From Micromonospora terminaliae (lineage in GTDB: Bacteria > Actinomycetota > Actinomycetes > Mycobacteriales > Micromonosporaceae), in assembly GCF_009671205.1 (NCBI RefSeq), contig NZ_CP045309.1, forward strand, positions 6,156,001-6,220,000: a stretch of DNA of 64,000 nt, in the 5' to 3' direction. Positions 7,746 through 17,650 of this stretch are shown here, piece by piece. Positions within the stretch are counted from its first letter, which is position 1. Every line of letters starts with the position of its first letter. Position numbers and translations under genes: made by a program. Below the pieces are notes generated by a model, which was not told the DNA's origin, made no database searches, and saw only the letters and a program-made list of their open reading frames with translations.

Positions 7746-8318
7746 CTAGGCCGCGGCCAGGCGCCGCCGGCCCGCCCGGGCCCGCCGCCGGGCCAGCGTG
7801 ACCGAGGTACGCGGACGGTGGCGGGCGGCCGGCGCGGAGGGGATCAGCCAGATCCGGGTGCCGGTGCCGAACGCGGTGGGCGAGGCGTACCCGAGGTCCG
7901 GGCCGACCGGCGCGGGCGCGGTGCCGGGCAGCCGCAGCGCCCCGCCGAGCAGCGGGGTCGGGGCGACCGGCCGGCGGGTGGCGTGCAGCCGCGGCGCGCC
8001 GACCCGCAGCTGCGGCCCCGTCCGGGTGGCCGGCACCCGGTCCAGCCGGGCCAGCGTCACCCCGGAGGCCACCGGCGCCCGCCGCTCGACGCGGCGCAGC
8101 TCGTCGCGGGCCTCTTCGAGCAGGTCGGAGAGGTGGATGCCGAGGGCCCGGCAGATCGCCGCCAGCACCTCGGAGGAAGCCTCCTTGCGGCCGCGTTCCA
8201 CCTCGGAGAGGTAGGGCAGGGAGACGCCGGCCGCCAGCGCCACCTCGCGCAGGGTGCGGCCCTGGCGCAGGCGTACCCGGCGGAGCACCCCGCCGATCAC
8301 CCGTCGCAGCAACGACAT
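7746..8318 (-). CDS. popR: XRE-type activator of the ClgR/PopR family
   Basis: A 190-residue regulator. The helix-turn-helix occupies residues 15-70, with RQGRTLREVALAAGVSLPYL and SEVERGRKEASSEVL, the signature of ClgR and PopR. These proteins activate clp genes. The protein ends LAAA; in S. lividans the two terminal alanines of PopR are needed for its breakdown by ClpP1P2, so this tail probably works the same way. The middle is a long Pro/Arg-rich linker. The ATG at 8318 has GAGGAGG five bases before it. clpP and two PopR-type boxes lie immediately downstream, which favours PopR over ClgR. Confidence 0.8.
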   Translation of the reverse strand: MSLLRRVIGGVLRRVRLRQGRTLREVALAAGVSLPYLSEVERGRKEASSEVLAAICRALGIHLSDLLEEARDELRRVERRAPVASGVTLARLDRVPATRTGPQLRVGAPRLHATRRPVAPTPLLGGALRLPGTAPAPVGPDLGYASPTAFGTGTRIWLIPSAPAARHRPRTSVTLARRRARAGRRRLAAA

Positions 8319-8479
8319 GCGGGCCTCCTCGCGGTCGTGGTCCCCGGACGTCCCCATCATGCCCCGTCCCGGCGGCGCGGACCGGCCCGGCCGGCCCGCA
8401 TCTCGCCCCGGCAGGCCGGATCCCCGCGTACCCGCTATGTTGTGGGCGTGCAGGCGACGGTGGCGGAGCAGGGCCGACG

Positions 8480-9493
8480 GTGATCCATTTTCCCGCGCAA
8501 CGGCGGGGGCCGCTGAGCGCGCTGAGTCTGCGCCTGCTCGCCGCCCTGGGCCTGGTCCTCGCCGTGGTTGCGGCGGTCTGGATCGACCGCGACGGCTACC
8601 GCGACGTCAACGAGGACGGCCTCACCCTCCTCGACTGCTTCTACTACGCGGTGGTCTCGCTCTCCACCACGGGCTACGGCGACATCACCCCGGCCGCTTC
8701 GTCGGCACGCCTGGTGAACGTCCTGTTCGTGACCCCCGCCCGGGTGCTCTTCCTGATCATCCTGGTCGGCACCACCCTGGAAGTCCTGACCGAGCAGTAC
8801 CGGACCGGCCGTCGCCTGTCGCGGTGGAGGAGAATCGTGAAGGACCACGTCATCATCTGCGGCTACGGCACCAAGGGCCGCAGCGCCGTCTCCGCGCTGC
8901 TGGAGAACGGCCTGGACAAGTCCAAGATCGTGGTCGTGGAGCGGAGCGGCGCCGCGCTGCGGCAGGCCACCTCGGCCGGGCTGGTCGCCATCGAGGGCTC
9001 GGCGACCCGCTCCTCGGTGCTGGAGGAGGCGCACGTCCGCACCGCCAAGTCGGTGATCATCGCGACCGACAGCGACGACGCCTCGGTGCTGGTGGCGCTG
9101 ACCGTCCGGCAGCTCACCGCCGGCCAGGTGCGGATCATCGCGGCCGTCCGGGAGGCGGAGAACGCGCCGCTGCTCAAGCAGAGCGGCGCGCATCACGTGA
9201 TCGTCTCCTCGGCGACGGCCGGCCGCCTCCTCGGCCTGTCCACCTCCGCCCCGCCGCTGATCGACGTGGTGGAGGACCTGCTCACCCCCGGTCAGGGCAT
9301 GGCGCTGGCCATGCGCTCCGCCGAGCGCAGCGAGGTGGGCCGCTCGCCCCGTGAGCTGGAGTCGCTCGTCATCGCCCTGGTCCGCCGGGGCAAGGTGGTC
9401 ACGTTGAACGACAAGGCGGGTGCGGTGATCGAGACCGGCGACATGCTGGTCCACGTCCGTGACGACCGGCCGCAGTCCGCGGCGACGGTCTGA
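8480..9493 (+). CDS. Two-TM potassium channel with RCK/TrkA-N domain
   Basis: A 337-residue K+ channel or K+-conducting pore. A transmembrane helix (LRLLAALGLVLAVVAAV) leads to the pore helix and selectivity filter TTGYGD at about residues 63-68, then a second helix (LFLIILVGTTLEVL). A cytoplasmic TrkA-N Rossmann domain begins at HVIICGYGTKGRSAVSALL, and a TrkA-C-like part ends the protein. The RCK domain normally gates the pore in response to nucleotide or cation. The GTG at 8480 is used, since the in-frame region before it is closed. It is divergent from popR. Confidence 0.87.
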   Translation: MIHFPAQRRGPLSALSLRLLAALGLVLAVVAAVWIDRDGYRDVNEDGLTLLDCFYYAVVSLSTTGYGDITPAASSARLVNVLFVTPARVLFLIILVGTTLEVLTEQYRTGRRLSRWRRIVKDHVIICGYGTKGRSAVSALLENGLDKSKIVVVERSGAALRQATSAGLVAIEGSATRSSVLEEAHVRTAKSVIIATDSDDASVLVALTVRQLTAGQVRIIAAVREAENAPLLKQSGAHHVIVSSATAGRLLGLSTSAPPLIDVVEDLLTPGQGMALAMRSAERSEVGRSPRELESLVIALVRRGKVVTLNDKAGAVIETGDMLVHVRDDRPQSAATV

Positions 9494-9524
9494 CCTTCCC
9501 CCCATCCGGCCGGCCGCCCAGCGG

Positions 9525-10007
9525 TCAGCAGGTGGTGTCCGGCTCCTCCGCGGCCGCCTCGGCGCAGTTGAGCGGGCGCCCACTGGTCGCCCGCCGGAGC
9601 AGGTCGTAGAGCGTGTCCCGCTCGGCGGGCTCCAGCGCGCCGAGCACCTCGTCCTCGGCCACGGCCAGGGCGCACTCGGCCTCGCGGAGCCGCTTCGCGC
9701 CCGTGGCGGTGAGGATCACCACGTGACGGCGCCGGTCCTCGGGTGACCGTCGCCGCTCGACCAGGCCCTCCGCCTCCAGGTCGTTGAGCAGCCCCACCAC
9801 GTTCGTGCCGTCGATCTGGAGCGTGCCGGCCAGCCCCTGCTGGCTGATGCCGTCCGAGTCCCGCAGCACGGTGAGCGCCACGAGGTGGCGGGGGCGCAGG
9901 CCGAGCGGCGTCAGCACCGACTCCGAGCGCAGCCGCATCCGCCGGGCCAGGTGGTCGAGCAGGGGCCCGGAGCGGCGCTCCGACTCCTCGACCGGCAGGG
10001 CTGGCAT
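9525..10007 (-). CDS. MarR-family regulator
   Basis: A 160-residue winged-helix regulator. It has the alpha1 dimer helix, a recognition region near LAGTLQIDGTNVVGLLNDL, and the wing VERRRSPEDRRRHVV, with the conserved D-R-R of MarR proteins. The start ATG at 10007 gives MPALPVEESERRSG. It is divergent from azoR across 84 bp, so azoR is the likely target, as for many MarR proteins that sense quinones or phenolics. I see no clean operator palindrome in the gap. The tail CAEAAAEEPDTTC has two Cys that might be redox-active; this is speculative. Confidence 0.87.
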   Translation of the reverse strand: MPALPVEESERRSGPLLDHLARRMRLRSESVLTPLGLRPRHLVALTVLRDSDGISQQGLAGTLQIDGTNVVGLLNDLEAEGLVERRRSPEDRRRHVVILTATGAKRLREAECALAVAEDEVLGALEPAERDTLYDLLRRATSGRPLNCAEAAAEEPDTTC

Positions 10008-10091
10008 GTGACCCAGTTTACGCACCCCACGGAACATCGGCCTGCTATAAATGGTTGGCGCTACACAAACGATCCGTGGAGGGTTAACCAC

Positions 10092-10739
10092 ATGGCACAC
10101 CTGCTGTACATCGACTCCAGCATCCGGGGCGAGCACTCGGTCAGCCGGCGGCTCACCGCCCGCGCCGCGGCCGCCTGGCGTGCCGCTCACCCGGGCGGCA
10201 CGGTCACCCACCGCGACCTGGGCCGCGACCCGCTGCCGCACCTCGACGAGGCCGGTGGCCTGGCCCGGATGGTGCCGGCCGAGCAGCACACGCCGGCGCA
10301 GCGCGCCTCCTGGCAGCTCTCCGAGCGGCTGGTGGACGAGGTGAAGCGGGCCGACACGATCCTGCTCGGCCTCCCGCTCTACAACTACGGCGCGCCGAGC
10401 AGCGTGAAGACCTGGGTCGACCACCTGATCGCGCCGGGCATCGCGTACGACCCGGCGACCGGGACCGGTCTCCTGGGCGGTCGCGAGTTCATCGTGCTGG
10501 GCAGCCGGGGTGGCGGGTACGGCCCGGGCACCCCGCGGGAGGGCTGGGACCACGCCGAGCCCTGGCTGCCGCACGGCCTGTCGATGACCGGCCTGGAGCC
10601 GCGCTTCATCTCGGCCGAGCTGACCCTGGCCCCGGTCACCCCGGCCATGGCCGAGCTGATCCCGCTGCACGAGCAGAGCCTCGCGGCGGCCGAGCGGGCC
10701 ATCGACGAGCTGTGGGTGCCGGCCTCGGCGGTGGCCTGA
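10092..10739 (+). CDS. azoR: FMN-dependent NADH-azoreductase
   Basis: A 215-residue flavodoxin-fold quinone and azo reductase. The N-terminal strand and phosphate loop are LLYIDSSIRGEHSVSRRL, followed by the flavin-binding block LPLYNYGAPSSVKTWVDHL and the conserved SRGGGYGPGT. AzoR reduces quinones and azo dyes by two electrons using NADH and FMN. The ATG at 10092 is preceded by GTGGAGGGTTAACC. It is single-gene and divergent from marR, and a strong terminator follows. Confidence 0.9.
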   Translation: MAHLLYIDSSIRGEHSVSRRLTARAAAAWRAAHPGGTVTHRDLGRDPLPHLDEAGGLARMVPAEQHTPAQRASWQLSERLVDEVKRADTILLGLPLYNYGAPSSVKTWVDHLIAPGIAYDPATGTGLLGGREFIVLGSRGGGYGPGTPREGWDHAEPWLPHGLSMTGLEPRFISAELTLAPVTPAMAELIPLHEQSLAAAERAIDELWVPASAVA

Positions 10740-10749
10740 CCCGACGGGA

Positions 10750-10787
10750 AAAGGGCGGGCCGTCCCCTCGGGAACGGCCCGCCCTTT
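10750..10787. terminator. Bidirectional terminator between azoR and korB
   Basis: AAAGGGCGGGCCGT and ACGGCCCGCCCTTT form a 14-bp perfect stem around a 10-base loop. The A-run and T-run at the ends make it look like a classic intrinsic terminator in both directions. Confidence 0.8.
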
Positions 10788-10805
10788 CGCGTGCTCAGGG
10801 ACGCG

Positions 10806-11832
<1,027 letters not shown>

Positions 11833-11840
<8 letters not shown>

Positions 11841-13680
11841 TCTTCAGGACCTCTTCCAGCATCGTCTCCAGCTCGGCGGCGGTGAACGGCAGGCCGCGGA
11901 CCTGGTTGTAGCCGATCGCGTCGACCAGGTACTTCGCCCGGATCACGTGGGCGAGCTGGCCGAGGTTCATCTCCGGGATGACCACCCGGTCGTACGCGCG
12001 CAGCACCTCGCCGAGGTTGGCCGGCATCGGGGCCAGGTGGCGCAGGTGCGCCTGGGCGATGGAGAGCCCGCGCTGGCGCAGGCCCCGGCAGGCCGCCCCG
12101 ATCGGCCCGTACGTCGACCCCCAGCCGAGCACCAGCACCCGGGCGTCGCCGTCCGGGTCCTCCACCTCGACGTCCGGCACCGGGATCGTCTCGATCCGGG
12201 CCGCCCGGGTGCGCACCATGAAGTCGTGGTTCGCCGGGTCGTACGAGATGTCGCCGGTCTTGTCGGCCTTCTCCAGGCCGCCGATCCGGTGCTCCAGCCC
12301 CGGGGTGCCCGGGATGGCCCACGGCCGGGCCAGGGTCTCCGGGTCCCGCAGGTACGGCAGGAAGGTGGCGCCGTCCTCGCCGTTGGGCCGGGTGGCGAAC
12401 TCGACCCGCAGGTCGGGCAGGCTCTCCACGTCCGGCAGCAGCCACGGCTCGGAGCCGTTGGCCACGTAGTTGTCCGACAGCAGGAGCACGGGGGTGCGGT
12501 AGGTCAGCGCGATCCGCGCCGCCTCGATGGCCGCGTGGAAGCAGTCCGCGGGGGACTTCGGCGCGATCACCGCGACCGGGGCCTCGCCGTGCCGGCCGTA
12601 CAGGGCCATGTTGAGGTCGGCCTGCTCGGTCTTGGTGGGCATGCCGGTGGACGGCCCGGCGCGCTGCACGTCGACGATGACCAGCGGCAGCTCCAGCGCC
12701 ACGGCCAGCGAGATCGTCTCGCTCTTCAGGGCGACGCCCGGGCCGCTCGTGGTGGTGACGCCGAGCGAGCCGCCGTACGACGCGCCCAGCGCCGCGCCGA
12801 CCGCCGCGATCTCGTCCTCGGCCTGCATGGTGACCACGCCGAACTTCTTGTGCTTGCTCAGCTCGTGCAGGATGTCCGAGGCCGGGGTGATCGGGTACGC
12901 GCCCAGGAAGACCGGCAGCCCGGAGCGGACCCCGGCGGCCACGAGGCCCAGCGACAGCGCGGCGTTGCCGGTGATGTTCCGGTAGGTGCCCGGCACCATC
13001 TTCGCCGGCTTCACCTCGTAGCGGACCGAGAAGTCCTCGGTGGTCTCGCCGAAGTTCCAGCCGGCCCGGAAGGCGGCCACGTTCGCGGCGACCAGCTCCG
13101 GCCGGGCCGCGAACTTGCGCTCCAGGAAGCGCAGCGTCGACTCGTACGGCCGCGAGTACATCCAGCTCAGCAGGCCGAGCGCGAACATGTTCTTGGCCCG
13201 CTCGGCGTCCTTCTTGGACACCTCGTGCGCGGCCAGGGCGCCGATCGTCATCGAGGTCAGGGCGACCGGGTGCACCACGTAGCCGGCGAGGGAGTCGTCG
13301 TCCAGCGGGCTGGTCGTGTAACCCACCTTGGCCAGGTTGCGCCGGGTGAACTCGTCGGTGTTGACGATGATGTCCGCACCGCGCGGCAGGTCGGCCAGGT
13401 TGGCCTTGAGCGCGGCCGGGTTCATGGCCACCAGCACGTTCGGCGCGTCGCCGGGCGTCAGGATGTCGTAGTCGGCGAAGTGCACCTGGAAGCTCGACAC
13501 GCCCGGCAGGGTGCCGGCGGGGGCGCGGATCTCGGCGGGGAAGTTGGGCAGCGTGGAGATGTCGTTGCCGAGTTGCGCCGTCTCCGAGGTGAACCGGTCG
13601 CCGGTGAGCTGCATGCCGTCGCCGGAGTCGCCGGCGAACCGGATGACCACCCGGTCCAGTTGACGGATCTGCTTGGTCAC
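11833..13680 (-). CDS. korA: 2-oxoglutarate:ferredoxin oxidoreductase, alpha subunit with fused gamma domain
   Basis: A 615-residue subunit. The gamma (2-oxoacid:acceptor) domain is at the N-terminus (DRVVIRFAGDSGDGMQLTG, about residues 8-26) and the pyrimidine-binding alpha domain follows (GAYPITPASDILHELSKH; later TTTSGPGVALKSETISLA). GTG at 13680 (MTKQIRQLDRV) is chosen because the family begins here and GAGGTG precedes it; upstream codons read as low-complexity Arg-rich sequence. It is the first gene of korAB. No tight promoter is recognised in the 285-bp gap upstream. Confidence 0.93.
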
Positions 13681-13965
13681 GCCCGCACCTCGCTTCGCTG
13701 AGCGCCGTCGCAGGGGCGGCTGAACGTGATGGTGACCCCGCCTTGCCCGGCCACGTGCCCTCCTAGACGCGCTGCTGCTGCGGCCGTCCGTGACTCGGCC
13801 GGCCCGCTTCAATTCTCACGTCAGAGCCTACGTCGGTCCGTTAGGGCAACCTTGGTGGAGGTCCGACGTATGGGACCTGATCGGGCCGGTGTATGCCCGG
13901 CTTTGCGGCGTTTAGTACCGCAGCCGTAATTCAGATCACCGCAATCCGGAGGACGTTTCCGCGAC

Positions 13966-15411
13966 TCACTCCTCGGCGGGGCGGGCGACCGGGTCCGTCG
14001 CCGAGCCTCCGGCGCGGCGGCGCAGCGAGGTGGTCGCCAGCGCCAGCGCGAGCACGACCAGCACCCCGGACACCCCGATCAGGGTGACGGCGGTCCGGTG
14101 CACGGAGGTGTCGTCGTCCTCGGCCGCCGCCGCGGCGGCCACCACGCCCTGCGACCCGGTCGGGGCGGGCGCCCCGACCGCCGCCGGCGTGGCCAGCGCG
14201 GCCGCCGCGGTGATGCGGAAGCTCATCTGCACCTGCCGGTCCCGCCCGCTGCGCGGGTCGAGCCGGGCGACCACCGCGCCGGCCAGCGGGGCCCGGCGCT
14301 GGGCCTCCGCCGAGGCGGTCACCGGCAGGCTCAGGTCGACGGTCCGGCCGGCCGGCACGGTGCCCAGCTCGCACCGGGTCCGGTTCGGGGCCGCCGCGGC
14401 GCAGCCGGCCGGCGGGTCGGTGACGGTCACCCCCGCGGGCAGGACCACGTCGACCCGGCCGGCGGCGTCGACCTTGCCGGTGTTGCCGAGGCGGACGCCC
14501 AGGGTGGTCGGTGCGCCGCTGATGTCGAAGAGCACCTCGTCGGCGCGGAGCGAGATGCCGGGCACCGGCGGCCCGGGCGGAAAGAGGACCGCGAAGCCCT
14601 CGTCGTCGCCGGTCGCGGCCACGCCGGGCGCCGTGGCGGTGACCCGGACCGACCCGCTCAGCGGCATGGACCGCCAGGCGGTGCCGGCGACCCGCACGCG
14701 GATCGAGGCGCGGAACTGCGCTCCCGGCGCGGTGGTCCACTCGCCGCAGCGGTGGCTGCCGCCGCCGGCGGAGGCGCATCCCGGCGTGCCGGCGTCGGTC
14801 AGCCCGGGCGGCAGGGTGTAGGCGAGACGGATCTGCTCCGGCCGGCCGCCGGTGTTGGTCACCGTCACCCGCAGCGTCGTCACCGTGCTGGCCGCGTTCC
14901 AGTAGGCGGGTGTCAGCACCACGTCGTCGGTGGTGACCCGCACGCCCAGCGGGCTGGCCGCCGGCTGCCCCGGCGGGGGCGGGGCCACCACGGGCGGCGG
15001 CCCGACCGGCGGGGGAGCCGGCGCGGTCGTGGTGGGCGCCGTCGTGGTGGGCACCGGTTCGGGGGCCGTGGTCGTCGGCGCAGGCGGAGTGGTGGTCGCC
15101 GGCGGCGGCGTGGTCGGCGGGATCTCCTCCGTGGGCGGCGGGCTGGTCGGGGCCGGCTCCGTCGTCGTGGGGTCCACGGTGGGTGTCGCCTCGGTCGGGT
15201 CGGTGCCGGGATCGCCGCCCGGGTCACCCGGATCGCCCGGATCACCCGGTTCGGCCGCCAGCGCCACGGCGGTCACGGTCGGCGAGGCCACCGCCCAGGC
15301 CGGCGCCACCGCGAGGGCCGCCGCGACCCCGGCGACCAGCGCCGGCACGAGCAGGCCAGGAGTGCCGTGGAGCGCGGCGCGCCGAGCAGGCCGTACGCGG
15401 GGGCGGGCCAT
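13966..15411 (-). CDS. Exported, C-terminally anchored surface protein with DUF11-like repeats
   Basis: A 481-residue envelope protein of unknown job. It has a signal peptide (LLVPALVAGVAAALAVAPAWA). A Thr/Pro-rich wall-spanning stretch occupies about residues 55-150, then two beta-sandwich repeats resembling DUF11 (TTLRVTVTNTGGRPEQIRLAY; TTLGVRLGNTGKVDAAGRV), a TM helix (AVTLIGVSGVLVVLALALA) and a short basic tail. The ATG at 15411 follows GGAGGATAG closely. No LPXTG motif is visible, so the TM helix is the likely anchor. It is divergent from nuoA. Confidence 0.7.
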   Translation of the reverse strand: MARPRVRPARRAALHGTPGLLVPALVAGVAAALAVAPAWAVASPTVTAVALAAEPGDPGDPGDPGGDPGTDPTEATPTVDPTTTEPAPTSPPPTEEIPPTTPPPATTTPPAPTTTAPEPVPTTTAPTTTAPAPPPVGPPPVVAPPPPGQPAASPLGVRVTTDDVVLTPAYWNAASTVTTLRVTVTNTGGRPEQIRLAYTLPPGLTDAGTPGCASAGGGSHRCGEWTTAPGAQFRASIRVRVAGTAWRSMPLSGSVRVTATAPGVAATGDDEGFAVLFPPGPPVPGISLRADEVLFDISGAPTTLGVRLGNTGKVDAAGRVDVVLPAGVTVTDPPAGCAAAAPNRTRCELGTVPAGRTVDLSLPVTASAEAQRRAPLAGAVVARLDPRSGRDRQVQMSFRITAAAALATPAAVGAPAPTGSQGVVAAAAAAEDDDTSVHRTAVTLIGVSGVLVVLALALATTSLRRRAGGSATDPVARPAEE

Positions 15412-15540
15412 CTATCCTCCGTGACGCTCAGTGAAGTCTCATTATTCGGCAACAGTTGCCTTCGGGCACTAGTCCCGCAAGGAAACAAATCCGTAACGTG
15501 TTCGAGGCGGCCCGACGGCCCGACCGGTAGGCTCCCGACC

Positions 15541-15918
15541 GTGACCGGTTACCTCGGCTCGTACGCCACGCTCGGTCTCCTGCTCCTTGCCGCCGTGCTC
15601 TTCTTCGTTACGGCGTTCTCGGCCAATCGGGTGTTACGTCCTGGCCGTCCGGCTGATCCCTGGGGCAAGCGGGCCACCTATGAGTGCGGCCTCGACCCGG
15701 TCGGCGGCGACTGGGCCCAGATGCAGATCCGCTACTACGTCTACGCCTACCTGTACGTGCTCTTCGCCGTGGAGGCGGTCTTCCTCTTCCCCTGGGCGCT
15801 GGTCTTCGACCGGCCCGGGTTCGGCGTGACCACGGTGGTCGAGATGGGCGTGTTCGTCGCCGTGGTGGCGCTGGGCATCCTCTACGCCTGGCGCCGCAAC
15901 ATCCTCCGCTGGACCTGA
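15541..15918 (+). CDS. nuoA: NADH-quinone oxidoreductase subunit A, standing alone
   Basis: A 125-residue membrane subunit of complex I with three TM helices. Conserved motifs are KRATYECGLDPVG and the third-helix region after FDRPGFG. NuoA helps shape the quinone-binding area. The usual nuoB and later genes do not follow; the next gene is folP-like on the opposite strand. In Streptomyces a second, incomplete nuo cluster lies near korAB, so this may be its last remnant. The GTG at 15541 begins MTGYLGSYATLG. Confidence 0.88.
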   Translation: MTGYLGSYATLGLLLLAAVLFFVTAFSANRVLRPGRPADPWGKRATYECGLDPVGGDWAQMQIRYYVYAYLYVLFAVEAVFLFPWALVFDRPGFGVTTVVEMGVFVAVVALGILYAWRRNILRWT

Positions 15919-15924
15919 GCCGGC

Positions 15925-16794
15925 TCAGGCCAGCCCGCGCCGGGCCAGAGCCGGTGGCCGGTCCCCGCGGATCGAGGCCACCATGTCCAGCACCCGGCGG
16001 GTCTCGCGAACCTGGTGGGCGCGGAACACCCGCGCGCCGAGCCAGGCCGAGACGGCGGTGGCCGCCAGGGTGCCCTCCAACCGGTCGGGCACCGGCAGGT
16101 CCAGCGTCTCGCCGATGAAGTCCTTGTTCGACAGGGCCACCAGCAGCGGCCAGCCGGTGGCGGTCAGCTCGCCGAGCCGTCGGGTGATCTCCAACGAGTG
16201 CCGGGTGTTCTTGCCGAAGTCGTGCGCCGGGTCGATGAGGATGCCGTCCCGGCGTACGCCGAGGTCGGCCGCACGCTCCGCGAGGCCGGTGACCGTCCCC
16301 ACCACGTCCGCCACCACGTCGTCGAACGCGGCCCGGTGCGGCCGGGTCCGCGGGGCGAGCCCCCCGGCGTGCGAGCAGACCAGCCCGGCGCCCGTCGCCG
16401 CGGCGACCCGGGCCAGCGCGGGATCCGCCCCGGACCAGGTGTCGTTGAGCAGGTCGGCGCCGGCCGCCACCGCCTCCACCGCCACCTCGGCGCGCCAGGT
16501 GTCGATCGAGATCACCACGTCCGGGAAGGCGGCCCGGACCGCGGCGATGGTGTCCACCGTGCGGCGGATCTCCTCGGCCACGTCGACCTCGTCGCCCGGC
16601 CCGGCCTTCACCCCGCCGATGTCGATGATCTCCGCGCCCTCGGTCACCGCCCGCTCGACGGCGCGCAGGGCGCTGTCCTGCGCGAACGTCGCCCCCTTGT
16701 CGAAGAACGAGTCCGGCGTGCGGTTGACGATCGCCATCACGGTCAGCTCGCCGGGGGAGAAGGTCCGCCCGCCGAGCCGCAGCGCCCCGGTCAT
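15925..16794 (-). CDS. folP2: Dihydropteroate-synthase-like protein (FolP2 type)
   Basis: A 289-residue TIM-barrel protein of the DHPS family. It keeps MAIVNRTPDSFFDKG and the pterin-barrel strands (IDTWRAEVAVEAV; LLNDTWSGAD). The pABA loop, normally GGESTRPG, reads GGVKAGPG (residues 60-67), lacking the Thr and Arg that contact p-aminobenzoate. This matches mycobacterial FolP2 (Rv1207), reported to lack DHPS activity. The neighbouring Rv1209- and Rv1210-like genes support the same identity. The ATG at 16794 has GGAGG six bases before it. A true folP is expected elsewhere in the genome. Confidence 0.8.
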   Translation of the reverse strand: MTGALRLGGRTFSPGELTVMAIVNRTPDSFFDKGATFAQDSALRAVERAVTEGAEIIDIGGVKAGPGDEVDVAEEIRRTVDTIAAVRAAFPDVVISIDTWRAEVAVEAVAAGADLLNDTWSGADPALARVAAATGAGLVCSHAGGLAPRTRPHRAAFDDVVADVVGTVTGLAERAADLGVRRDGILIDPAHDFGKNTRHSLEITRRLGELTATGWPLLVALSNKDFIGETLDLPVPDRLEGTLAATAVSAWLGARVFRAHQVRETRRVLDMVASIRGDRPPALARRGLA

Positions 16795-16912
16795 GCCCGC
16801 CTCCTCGTCGCCGATCTTCCCCCGGTCGCCCCCGACGCTATCCGGTCCGGCGATTCCGATCGGAGGCGGCGGAGGGCTCGCCCGATCCCCGCCCGCATGC
16901 CACGATCTCCCC

Positions 16913-17650
16913 ATGGGTGAGGTTCTGCTCCTCTTGGTCGTCGCGCTGACCGTGGCGGCGGTGGTGTTCGGGGTGACGGTGCTGGTCTCCGGGCGGGATC
17001 CGGGCCTGGTGCCGGCCGAGCCGGACGGGCGGGCCGTGCCCCTGCCGGGCAGCCGCCCGCTGGACGAGTCGGACGTCGCCGAGGTGCGCTTCGACACCGC
17101 GCTGCGCGGCTACCGGATGGCCCAGGTCGACGCCGCCATGCGCCGGGCCGCCTACGACATCGGCTACAAGACCGAGCTGATCGGCGTGCTGGAGGCCGAG
17201 AACACCGCGCTCCGCGAGGGCCGGATCGAGGAGGCCGACGCGCTGCGCCGGGCCCGTGCGGAGGCCGCCGCGACCGGTTCGGACGCCGCCGCCCCCGCCG
17301 CGCCGCCCCCCGCCGCGCCGCCCACCGTCGACCCGCCCGCCGACGGGCCGCTCACGGCCGAGGCCGGCGTGGCGGAGGCCCCGGCCGCCGCCGCCGTCGA
17401 GGACGTGGCCACGCTGCCGTCCACCGCCCCGGCGGCGGCCACCGGCGGGCCCGCTCCCATCGCCCCGGTGGCGGCCCCGGTCGACCAGAACCCGCCTGAG
17501 GTCGGCCTCCGGCCGCCCACCGACGCGTCCGCCACTCCGGCCGACCACGACCCCACCGCCGAAGCGCCCGGCGAGGTGTCCGACGAGGCGGACCGGGACG
17601 CCGACGCCGACCGGGAGCGGGGGCCGGTGGTCCGCTCGGAGTCCGCGTGA
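16913..17650 (+). CDS. Membrane-anchored DivIVA-domain protein (Rv1209-like)
   Basis: A 245-residue protein. A single N-terminal TM helix (LLLLVVALTVAAVVFGVTVLV) is followed by a short DivIVA-type motif (FDTALRGYRMAQVDAAMRR, about residues 61-79), a helix with coiled-coil character to about residue 120, and a long Ala/Pro-rich disordered tail. DivIVA-like motifs often sit at curved or growing membranes. Its place between folP2 and tag matches Rv1209 in mycobacteria, but the gpgS gene found there (Rv1208) is absent here. The function is not established. Confidence 0.75.
   Translation: MGEVLLLLVVALTVAAVVFGVTVLVSGRDPGLVPAEPDGRAVPLPGSRPLDESDVAEVRFDTALRGYRMAQVDAAMRRAAYDIGYKTELIGVLEAENTALREGRIEEADALRRARAEAAATGSDAAAPAAPPPAAPPTVDPPADGPLTAEAGVAEAPAAAAVEDVATLPSTAPAAATGGPAPIAPVAAPVDQNPPEVGLRPPTDASATPADHDPTAEAPGEVSDEADRDADADRERGPVVRSESA

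Noticed and set aside
10008..10091. A MarR operator palindrome in the marR-azoR gap
   Set aside because: Only short imperfect matches (such as CCACGG/CCGTGG far apart) were found; they are not strong enough to list as a site.
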